A stretch of DNA of 64,000 bases, taken from contig JACQFP010000003.1 in assembly GCA_016200005.1 (NCBI GenBank), forward strand, positions 1-64,000, in the 5' to 3' direction. The translations under genes and the position numbers were made by a program. This DNA is from Verrucomicrobiota bacterium. GTDB taxonomy: Bacteria > Verrucomicrobiota > Verrucomicrobiia > Limisphaerales > PALSA-1396. The notes under the pieces are model-generated. The model saw only the letters and a list, made by a program, of their open reading frames with translations. It made no database searches and had not been told where the DNA came from. Below, piece after piece: positions 17,102 through 24,031 of the stretch. Every line of letters begins with the position of its first letter. Position 1 is the stretch's first letter.

Positions 17102-17776
17102 TCAATGTTCGATTCTTGGCAAGTCAACGAGTTTAACCTGCGGGTCGTGCTTCATAATCTGCCGTGCCTGCATATCAGAGACGACTAACTGCTTCCCACC
17201 CTGATGCGGGAAGTGAAGCACAGCCGCCCAGGTGGGCGTGCCGGTGAGATTGCAAAAAAGATGATGAACAGACTCCAACGATGTCTGGCGATTCATTGTG
17301 CTTTTCGTTTCTTGCTCGTGACGCCAACGCCCGTCCGCTTCCCGCACGATACTCGCCAAGAATAATCGTGCTGACGAGGTCAGAAAGTCATAAACCAAGT
17401 CAGCTCGTGCAGTGCGGCTTCGATTGCGCGCGTCTTGGCCCAAAAATCTGTCTCCGCCCAAATCCCCGACATAATCATAGTCGCCACAACCGTCAGCCCC
17501 GTGCGCAAATGACGATGTCAGGTGAGTGACGTGTTGCTCGATTGCGTTGTGGCTATTGGTGGCGAACCTGAACTTGATTTTCCAATCACCGACTTTGCCG
17601 TATCGAGAGAACCAAAACCAGTGAAGCGCGTTCGCTATCGGCAGGACATTTTCCCCCGCAAAAGTTTCCAATGCACTTTCAGTGTCGTAAGGCGCTGCAC
17701 TCGGCAGGCACAAATGAAGTGACTTGTGGACGAGGTGTGCGATTGGACTGCAAGTTCGTTCCTCAACTGATTTCAT
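17102..17776 (-). CDS. Hypothetical protein in cargo block
   Basis: A 224-residue protein of unknown family. It has tryptophan and aromatic-rich stretches ('NALHWFWFSRYG', 'GDWKIKFRF') and a Gly/Asp-rich middle ('HGADGCGDYDYVGDLGGDR'). The start ATG overlaps the stop of the gene at 17773 by 4 bp (ATGA), so the two are coupled on the minus strand, this one second. It is convergent with the AAA gene. The composition is like a true protein, but no motif assigns a function. Confidence 0.5.
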   Translation of the reverse strand: MKSVEERTCSPIAHLVHKSLHLCLPSAAPYDTESALETFAGENVLPIANALHWFWFSRYGKVGDWKIKFRFATNSHNAIEQHVTHLTSSFAHGADGCGDYDYVGDLGGDRFLGQDARNRSRTARADLVYDFLTSSARLFLASIVREADGRWRHEQETKSTMNRQTSLESVHHLFCNLTGTPTWAAVLHFPHQGGKQLVVSDMQARQIMKHDPQVKLVDLPRIEH

Positions 17777-18378
17777 GGATGCAATTTTGTTTTGTCCGCT
17801 CTAAATTGTCCAGCGCACGCCGGGCAGAGGCCACCGGAAACATACACGGAAACTGTCAAGCAAGACGCGCACTTTGGGGCTTCGATCCACTCGCGACTTC
17901 GGATTCGCATTTCGAAGTGAGGTATGTCCTCATACGCGAAATGAGGCCCTTTCGATGATTTGCCGGTAATGTCTTGGAGAACCGCGAGGTGCGCGGCAAA
18001 CCCTGAACCGTCCTTCGCGCCTGAGCCGGGAATCTTGCCGCATGGCTCAAGTGAAACGGCGTTGAAGCTTTTCTCTGTGGGATAGTAGTAGACCTTGCAG
18101 CCGGTTGGATTGTTGGCGTCGCCGGACGACATATAGTCAAAGATTGCCTTGGTGCAGATTTGATCACTTCTAAAACTCTTGAATCGCGTTACGGTGGTTG
18201 CGTCGGTCGGGAAATGCTTCGGGTCATCTCCGTATGGAAACTTCATGCGTGCTCGAATGCACTCGGGGCATTCAGGGAACGTGTGAGGGGTAAGATTGTA
18301 GTCTCCGTGCTGCGGACAATTTGCTTTCATATTTACAAATATGGCGAACACGCCGTGGAACACAGGTTTTTTTTTCAT
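17773..18378 (-). CDS. Zinc-ribbon-like hypothetical protein
   Basis: A 201-residue protein with two cysteine pairs at each end: 'CPQHGDY' and 'PECPEC' near residues 21-40, and 'CASC' with 'GLCPAC' near 169-190, fitting two small zinc-binding modules. The middle has 'NNPTGCKVYYYPTE'. The start is ATG 18378, and ATG 18327 is an alternative. Longer readings upstream run backwards through an mqnE fragment and TA module 3 and are rejected. It is first of a coupled minus-strand pair with the gene ending at 17102. The function is unknown. Confidence 0.6.
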   Translation of the reverse strand: MKKKPVFHGVFAIFVNMKANCPQHGDYNLTPHTFPECPECIRARMKFPYGDDPKHFPTDATTVTRFKSFRSDQICTKAIFDYMSSGDANNPTGCKVYYYPTEKSFNAVSLEPCGKIPGSGAKDGSGFAAHLAVLQDITGKSSKGPHFAYEDIPHFEMRIRSREWIEAPKCASCLTVSVYVSGGLCPACAGQFRADKTKLHP

Positions 18379-18409
18379 CGAGCCACCAAGACTGTTCGCA
18401 TTGAGATGA

Positions 18410-18550
18410 TTTGCCGGAGCTTTAAGCATTTTTCCCAAAAGCGCATCACCGACTTCGTGCCGCTGCCGTATCAGCCGGAGAACAACGACCTCCCGGTGCA
18501 GACCCCGCCCACGGGTTTCGACGCGTTGCGCACCCTCGCCGTGATCTGAT
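18410..18550 (+). pseudogene. mqnE internal fragment, left copy beside TA module 3
   Basis: 18452-18543 matches mqnE 14387-14478 almost base for base: 'FVPLPYQPENND' and 'TPPTGFDALRT' are read in frame, then a TGA follows. The 40 bases before it (starting TTTGCCGGAGC) are not from mqnE but recur at 19286 before the second fragment. The whole unit is thus a direct repeat flanking TA module 3. Confidence 0.85.
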
Positions 18551-18596
18551 GAAATTCCTGTTTGCCCGCGTTCGTGACCGGGTTTAATCTTTTGCC

Positions 18597-18827
18597 ATGA
18601 GCACGCTCGCAGAAATCGAGAAGGCGGCGGAAAAATTGTCTCCGCTGCAGAAGCAGGAATTGATGCTGTTCCTCGGCTCGCAATTGCGAACCGAAAGGAA
18701 TGGGCACGCTCCCCGCAATCTGCCGCCCGCCGAGCGCGCGGCGGATTTGCAGCGCTGGGCGGCCAGCCATGAGCGCGGGCCGGGCTTGCCTGATTCCGCC
18801 ATCGGACGTGACGCCATCTACGACTGA
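18597..18827 (+). CDS. TA module 3: small antitoxin
   Basis: A 76-residue protein beginning 'MSTLAEIEKAAEKLSP' with 'QKQELMLFLGSQLR', a helical start common in small antitoxins that precede VapC toxins, and a C-terminal tail 'GPGLPDSAIGRDAIYD' that may insert into the toxin active site. Its stop codon shares one base with the toxin start (TGATG). No DNA-binding motif is obvious. Confidence 0.75.
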   Translation: MSTLAEIEKAAEKLSPLQKQELMLFLGSQLRTERNGHAPRNLPPAERAADLQRWAASHERGPGLPDSAIGRDAIYD

Positions 18828-19285
18828 TGGCCACTTACCTCGCTGATACGAATCTGCTGTTGCGCCTCGCTGATCCAGCCTCGCCGCAACATCCCATTGC
18901 AACCGATGCGCTCGCCCGCCTTTTGGGCCGAGGGGATGAGGTTTATCTCACGCCGCAGAATTTCATCGAGTTCTGGGCTGTCGCCACGCGACCGGTGGAA
19001 GCGAACGGTTTCGGCTGGACCAGCGAGCGAACCACAAAGGAAGTCACCGATTTGCAGGCGCGCTTTCCCTTGCTGCCGGACTCACCGGAGATTTTCACTC
19101 GCTGGCTGGAGCTTGTGAAACAACTGCCCGTCCACGGCAAGCGCGTTCACGACGCGCGTTTGGTCGCCGTGTTGCAAGCCCACGCAGTCGAGCACTTGAT
19201 CACTTTCAACACTTCCGACTTCACCGTGTTTTCATCGCTTTCATTGGTTGATCCGCGTTCGCTCGTTTCGACGGCGGGGAAATAG
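18827..19285 (+). CDS. TA module 3: VapC-like PIN toxin
   Basis: A 152-residue PIN-domain protein. The likely metal-binding acids are in 'YLADTNLLLRL', 'NFIEFWAVATRP', 'RVHDARLVAVL' and 'FNTSDF', the usual D-E-D-D order. It is a predicted RNase toxin coupled to the upstream antitoxin. The module lies exactly between two copies of a repeat unit containing an mqnE fragment (18410 and 19286). Confidence 0.85.
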   Translation: MATYLADTNLLLRLADPASPQHPIATDALARLLGRGDEVYLTPQNFIEFWAVATRPVEANGFGWTSERTTKEVTDLQARFPLLPDSPEIFTRWLELVKQLPVHGKRVHDARLVAVLQAHAVEHLITFNTSDFTVFSSLSLVDPRSLVSTAGK

Positions 19286-19767
19286 TTTGCCGGAACTTCA
19301 AGTCGTTTTCCCAAAAGCACGCCACTCCCGACAGGTCGGGACTGCCGTATCAGCCGGAGAACAACGACATTCCCGGTGCAGACGCCGCCCACGGGCTTCG
19401 ACGCGTTGCGCACGATCGCGGTGAGCCGCATCTACCTCGACAACCCCGAATGCTTTCGGGGCTGGCGCAAGTGGCGTTGAAGCTCGGTGCGGACGATCTG
19501 CACGGGACGATCATCGAGGAACAAATCTTCCACATGGCCGGCGCGACCTCGCCGCAACTCCGCCAGCGCGAGCACGCGACCAGGTCGGTGTTGCAGACCG
19601 AAGCCGAAATGCTCAAAGCCATCCGCGAAGCCGGCCGCACGCCGGTGCAACGGAATACTTTTTACGAACCGATCAAAGTGCTTGAAGAGACTTCGCCGTC
19701 GGTAAATGAAACCGAACCGCCGTCGGGCAAATCCAAAGTGTTGGAAGACAATCTGGCGACGGCGTGA
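19286..19767 (+). pseudogene. mqnE 3' fragment, right copy beside TA module 3
   Basis: Starts with the same non-mqnE lead as 18410, then matches mqnE from 'LPYQPENND' to the natural C-terminus 'KSKVLEDNLATA' and stop at 19767. An extra T (CATTCCCGG instead of CATCCCGG) shifts the frame. Two micro-palindromes are embedded: TCCCGACAGGTCGGGA at 19326-19341, and an 18-base CCCCGAA...TTCGGGG at 19444-19461 that replaces about 42 bases of mqnE. It is a dead copy of the last third of mqnE. Confidence 0.88.
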
Positions 19768-20329
19768 AGCCTCGACTTGTCGTTGCATTAAGGTTGCTTC
19801 GCGTAAAATAGGACGATGAGCAAGACAGCCACACTTTCCGTTCAGGGAGCCCAGCACAAAGCGCGGGCCGAGCGCTAACCGGCCGAGACGCAGAATGTTC
19901 TGCGTCTGCGGGCAACCGAGCGACAATCGGCGGCGCGGCGATCACGACCGCGGTCAAGGCTAGTCGCGCAGGTAGAAGGAAATCCGCTACGGGAACCTGC
20001 CATGTGGAAAACGCTTCAAGACCGGTTGTTCGCACAGTTCGATATGTCGCGCAAGCTTCAGGAGCATCCCGATACGGCGTCAGAGAGCGGACCGGGTGCG
20101 CAACATGGAGGAATGAGTTCTTGTAAAACTAAATTCAGTATTGGACCGAACATACTTTTCCTGGCTGGAATTGGAACGTATGTCGTTCATGGGAATACAG
20201 TGACCGCCAGGGTTTCATACAGGTATGGATCCCAGTTCAGATACAGCAATAGAGGCATGGGTTCCTAAAATTGATGAAGAGGATTTGATAAGAATATCGA
20301 AAAAAGGCACTTGACCTGGTTTGTCTGGT
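19768..20329. other. Spacer between mqnE remnant and tsf, no supported gene
   Basis: About 560 bases. A short frame starts at ATG 19816 and another of 88 codons at 20002, but neither shows a recognisable domain, and the second mixes compositions along its length. It may hold decayed gene remains. No repeat family of this window and no RNA gene are evident. Confidence 0.5.
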
Positions 20330-21172
20330 TCAAGCCGCCACACTTTCACCCACCTGAAAACGGACAAAGTGTCGGATGGTAATTTCATCGCCCAATTGTT
20401 TGGCAACGGAGGCGACGTGTTCCTTGACGGTGACTTCCGAACTCCGCTTCACGAAACCCTGATCCAGCAAACAATAGCCCTGGTAAAATTTTTCCAGTTT
20501 CCCTTCGACAATCTTGGCGATGGCTTGCGGCGGTTTGTTCTTCACCTGTTCCGCCGCAATTTCCTTTTCCTTGGCCAGCATAGCAGCATCAACCTGGTCG
20601 CGTGACACGACAAACGGATGACCGGCGGCGATTTGCAACGTGATGTCGCGCACGAGTTGTTTGAACTCGTCATTCGCCACCGTCGCTTCCTTGCCCGCGC
20701 CGACTTCGACGAGCACACCAACCTTCGCACCGGTATGAATGTAGGCGGCGACGAGGCCGTTGCCCTCCACAACCAGCCGATGGTGACGGGAAATCTTGAT
20801 GTTCTCACCGATCTTGGCGACTTGGGCCACGCGCAGCGGTTCCAAATCTGTTTTTGGATCGTTGGCGAGCAAACTGGCCACTTCATCGCAGAACGCGCGG
20901 AAGTTTTCGTTCTTGGCGACAAAATCCGTTTCGCAATTCAATTCCACCAACACGCCGACGCGCGCGCCGGGTTGAATGTGCTGGGCGATCACACCTTCCT
21001 TGGCTTCGCGTGTGGCCTTGTTCGCTGCGGAGGCAACACCGCGTTTGCGCAAAATATCCACGGCGGCATCCAGTTTGCCGGCGGCTTCGGTGAGCGCCTT
21101 TTTGCAATCCATCAAACCTGCGCCGGTCATTTCCCGGAGTTTGCCCACGCTGGCAGCAGTAATATCAGCCAT
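20330..21172 (-). CDS. tsf: Translation elongation factor Ts
   Basis: A 280-residue EF-Ts, the nucleotide exchange factor of EF-Tu. The N-terminal UBA-like motif 'VGKLREMTGAGLMDCKKAL', the core 'TDFVAKNENF' and 'PFVVSRDQVD' are clear, and two EF-Ts repeats are present as in the standard 280-300 residue form. It follows rpsB by 91 bp on the minus strand in the conserved rpsB-tsf order. The gap contains short AGTTGAGTGTTGA repeats. Confidence 0.97.
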   Translation of the reverse strand: MADITAASVGKLREMTGAGLMDCKKALTEAAGKLDAAVDILRKRGVASAANKATREAKEGVIAQHIQPGARVGVLVELNCETDFVAKNENFRAFCDEVASLLANDPKTDLEPLRVAQVAKIGENIKISRHHRLVVEGNGLVAAYIHTGAKVGVLVEVGAGKEATVANDEFKQLVRDITLQIAAGHPFVVSRDQVDAAMLAKEKEIAAEQVKNKPPQAIAKIVEGKLEKFYQGYCLLDQGFVKRSSEVTVKEHVASVAKQLGDEITIRHFVRFQVGESVAA

Positions 21173-21263
21173 ATAAAATCAGTTGAGTGTTGAAAGTTGA
21201 GTGTTGAGTGTCGAAAGGAAATCCGAGGGAGGCAATCATCCCAACCGGATTCCAACTGGAGAA

Positions 21264-22079
21264 CTACGCTTGCGGTTGCACCTCTCCGACCGGTATCGGC
21301 GGCGGTGTTGCCTCGATCGTTGGCGTCGCTGCAACAGGTTGCACTTCCACTGGCGCCGCTTGTTCCGCGGGCTTGCGCCGCCCGTACTTGGCTTCGTACT
21401 CCGCCTGCGCCTGCGTCAAGGTCTGGCCGATCGTGCTCAAAATCATGCGCACGGAGCGGATGGCGTCGTCGTTGCCGGCGATCGGATAATTGACCAGTTC
21501 AGGGTCGCAATTCGTATCGACGATGGCCACGACCGGGATCTTTAAGCGCCGCGCTTCGGCAATGGCATTGTGTTCCCGCTTGATGTCCACGATGAACATG
21601 GCCGCGGGATACTTGTCCATCGACCGGATGCCGTCGAAATACTTGAACAACCGCGCGGCTTCACGACGCAGAACGGATTGCTCCTGTTTGACGTAATTGT
21701 TGATGGTGCCGTCCGCTTCCATCTTTTCAATCTGCTTGAGCCGCGCGATGGAGCGCTTGACGGTGCTGAAATTGGTGAGGGTGCCCCCGAGCCAGCGCTC
21801 CGTCACATAAAGCTGGCCACACTCTTTGGCCGTTTCCTTGACGGCCTGCTGCGCCTGCTTCTTGGTGCCCACGAAGAGCACGCGCCCGCTTTTGCTCACG
21901 GTTGCCGACAGAAAATCACACGCGGCTTCCAGTTGACTGAGCGTCTTGCTGAGGTCGATGATGTGGATGCCGTTGCGGGCATCGAAGATGAACGGCTTCA
22001 TCTTGGGATTCCACCGTTTGGTTTGGTGTCCGAAATGAACACCCGAGTCCAACAATTCTTTTACGCCAATACTGATCAC
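21264..22079 (-). CDS. rpsB: 30S ribosomal protein S2
   Basis: A 271-residue S2 of the small ribosomal subunit. 'LLDSGVHFGHQTKRWNPKM' is the family start; 'FIFDARNGIHIIDL', 'VLFVGTKKQA', 'RWLGGTLTNF' and 'VAIVDTNCDPE' follow. The start is GTG 22079 with AAAGGAA six bases upstream, because the family begins M-I-S-I-x-V-K-E-L-L; the ATG at 22142 would add 21 unrelated residues. The C-terminus has an Ala/Pro-rich extension past the usual end. It is first gene of the rpsB-tsf unit, divergent from mobA. Confidence 0.96.
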   Translation of the reverse strand: MISIGVKELLDSGVHFGHQTKRWNPKMKPFIFDARNGIHIIDLSKTLSQLEAACDFLSATVSKSGRVLFVGTKKQAQQAVKETAKECGQLYVTERWLGGTLTNFSTVKRSIARLKQIEKMEADGTINNYVKQEQSVLRREAARLFKYFDGIRSMDKYPAAMFIVDIKREHNAIAEARRLKIPVVAIVDTNCDPELVNYPIAGNDDAIRSVRMILSTIGQTLTQAQAEYEAKYGRRKPAEQAAPVEVQPVAATPTIEATPPPIPVGEVQPQA

Positions 22080-22384
22080 AAGTTTCCTTTGGTTAAGAAT
22101 TCCCTCGAGACCGAGGTCCGAGCGAACCATCCCGCGGAACACGGGATTGATTTTGATGTTGTTTTGGCCGCCGGCATCACTTGAATACAGGCAGAATTAA
22201 GGCCGTTTACCCGATCGACGGTCAACCGGACACTCCGGTTTCCCGGGAAAGGGGTGGTCAAGGTAGCAAAGCCGAACCCGGTAGCAACCTTTATTTTAAT
22301 GGAAAACGTGACGTTGGATTGAAGCCTGGCTTGCTTCCAGACCAGTTCCTCAAGTTGCTTTTTGTTGAAAACCGCGCGTCCAAA

Positions 22385-22972
22385 ATGAAACAGCCTGCAA
22401 CTCAACCCTTCAAATGTGAAGTTTGCATTCTTGCCGGCGGATTGAGCCGACGCATGGGGCGCGACAAAACCCGCTTGCGCCTGGGGCAACACACCGTCCT
22501 GGGGCAAATCCGCGCGACGGCCAGGCAATTGCAGCAGCCCGTGCGTGTCATCCGCCACGATCTCAAACCAGGATGTGGGCCGCTCGGCGGCATTTTCACC
22601 GCCTTGAAGACCAGCCGCTCCCAGGCCGTGCTTTTCCTTGCCGCTGACATGCCGTTCGTCTCTGCCAGCCTCCTGCGCAAAATGCTGGGATATTTAAATC
22701 CCGGCCGAAACGCCTTGTTCGTTCGAGAAAGAGAGGGGGTTGGGTTTCCAATTCTGCTACGGCGAACCGCTTTGCCCGTCGTCACGCAACAACTGATGCG
22801 GGGAGACTTATCGCTGCAAGCGCTCGCCCGGGTTCTCAACGCCAGAACCGTCCGGTTGCCGCGCGCGATGTCGCTGGAGTTGTTCAATATCAATACGCCG
22901 GCCGATTGGGAAGCAGCCCGCAAGCGCAGCTTGTCAAGCCAACGCAAAACCGGTAAGCTCAAAGCATGTTGA
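22385..22972 (+). CDS. mobA: Molybdenum cofactor guanylyltransferase MobA
   Basis: A 195-residue MobA. It links GMP to molybdopterin to make the guanine dinucleotide cofactor used by DMSO-reductase-family enzymes. 'CILAGGLSRRMGRDK' is the nucleotide-binding loop, and 'GPLGGIFTAL' and 'FLAADMPFV' are family motifs. The start is ATG 22385, as the upstream open frame is not MobA-like. The last 7 bp overlap the protease gene. The likely customer in this window is the NarG/NxrA-like enzyme at 60110. Confidence 0.9.
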   Translation: MKQPATQPFKCEVCILAGGLSRRMGRDKTRLRLGQHTVLGQIRATARQLQQPVRVIRHDLKPGCGPLGGIFTALKTSRSQAVLFLAADMPFVSASLLRKMLGYLNPGRNALFVREREGVGFPILLRRTALPVVTQQLMRGDLSLQALARVLNARTVRLPRAMSLELFNINTPADWEAARKRSLSSQRKTGKLKAC

Positions 22973-23946
22973 AAAAGTTTGTGATCCTGTCGGTTCTGCT
23001 CGGTTGCGGCCTTCAAAAGGCGCAGGCCGACACCCTTCAGTTGAAGGACAAAGCCGCCCTGACCGGCAAAATTCTGGCGGAGAAGCGCGATCAAGTCGTG
23101 GTGGATGTCGGCTACACGGTGTTGGTGGTGCCGCGCAACCAGGTCGTAAAAATTTCCAAAGGCGAAAAAGTCGAGAAGGAGGAGCCGTCACCGAAGACGG
23201 TTGTCTCCTCGCCGGTTGTGGCTCCGCCGGAAACCAAGTCCGGCCTATACCAAACTGCGGCCGCCCTGCCGCCGGTGCGGACGGTGCGGGAACTGGTCAA
23301 CCAAGTCGGGGAAGCGGTGGTTCAAGTGCGGACTCCCGGCGGGTTGGGTTCGGGTTTCATCATCAACGAAGATGGATTTCTGATGACCAATTTTCACGTC
23401 ATTGAAGGCGAGACAAAAATTTCCGTGGAAGTTTACCACCAAAAAGCCGGCCAGCTCGAACGCAAGAGCTACAAGGACGTTAAAATTATTGCTTTGAACA
23501 AATTTGAGGACCTGGCGCTGCTCAAGATTGAAGACAAGGACGCGCCGAAGTTCGTGCGTGTCTTGATTGGTGATTCCGACGCCTTGTCGGTCGGTGAACG
23601 TGTGTTCGCCGTCGGCAGTCCGCTGGGATTGGAGCGCACGGTGACTGAAGGCATCCTCAGTACGAAGACGCGACAGTTGCAGGGCGAGCTTTATTTGCAA
23701 ACCACCGCACAGATCAACCCGGGCAACAGTGGCGGTCCGCTCTTCAACCAGAGCGGCGAGGTGGTCGGTGTCACCAACATGAAGATCACTTTTGGCGAAG
23801 GCCTCGGCTTTGCCATTCCCGTGAATGCGGTGAAATTCTTTCTCGACCATCGCGACGCCTTTGCCTACGCCAGCGACAATCCCAGCAATCCCTACCGCTA
23901 CCTCGAACCGCCCAGCCGCACGAGGAAAACGGAAGGCGCGCAGTGA
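22966..23946 (+). CDS. HtrA/DegP-like secreted serine protease without PDZ domain
   Basis: A 326-residue trypsin-like protease. A signal peptide (first about 22 residues, '...GLQKAQA') is followed by a small beta domain to about residue 70, then the protease: His in 'MTNFHVIEG', Asp in 'EDLALLKIED', Ser in 'PGNSGGPLF'. It ends at about 300 residues without a PDZ domain, unlike DegP or DegS. It acts in the periplasm or envelope, probably on damaged proteins. It is coupled by overlap to mobA. Confidence 0.87.
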   Translation: MLKKFVILSVLLGCGLQKAQADTLQLKDKAALTGKILAEKRDQVVVDVGYTVLVVPRNQVVKISKGEKVEKEEPSPKTVVSSPVVAPPETKSGLYQTAAALPPVRTVRELVNQVGEAVVQVRTPGGLGSGFIINEDGFLMTNFHVIEGETKISVEVYHQKAGQLERKSYKDVKIIALNKFEDLALLKIEDKDAPKFVRVLIGDSDALSVGERVFAVGSPLGLERTVTEGILSTKTRQLQGELYLQTTAQINPGNSGGPLFNQSGEVVGVTNMKITFGEGLGFAIPVNAVKFFLDHRDAFAYASDNPSNPYRYLEPPSRTRKTEGAQ

Positions 23947-24031
23947 GGAAGCGATCTAAGTCAGTTGAGCGGGAAACAACTGCGGGCATTTCCCGCTCAT
24001 GAAATCAACAAGTCACGAACCTGGCAAACTC

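Noticed and set aside
18379-18834. 152-codon N-terminal extension of the zinc-ribbon gene
   Set aside because: It runs backwards through TA module 3 and an mqnE fragment; ATG 18378 starts protein-like sequence.
9923-19767. Phage or classical genomic island with integrase
   Set aside because: No integrase, phage structural gene, transposase or tRNA attachment site is seen in this region.
20002-20268. 88-codon frame between the mqnE remnant and tsf
   Set aside because: No domain, uneven composition, no ribosome-binding site that decides a start; listed only as spacer.
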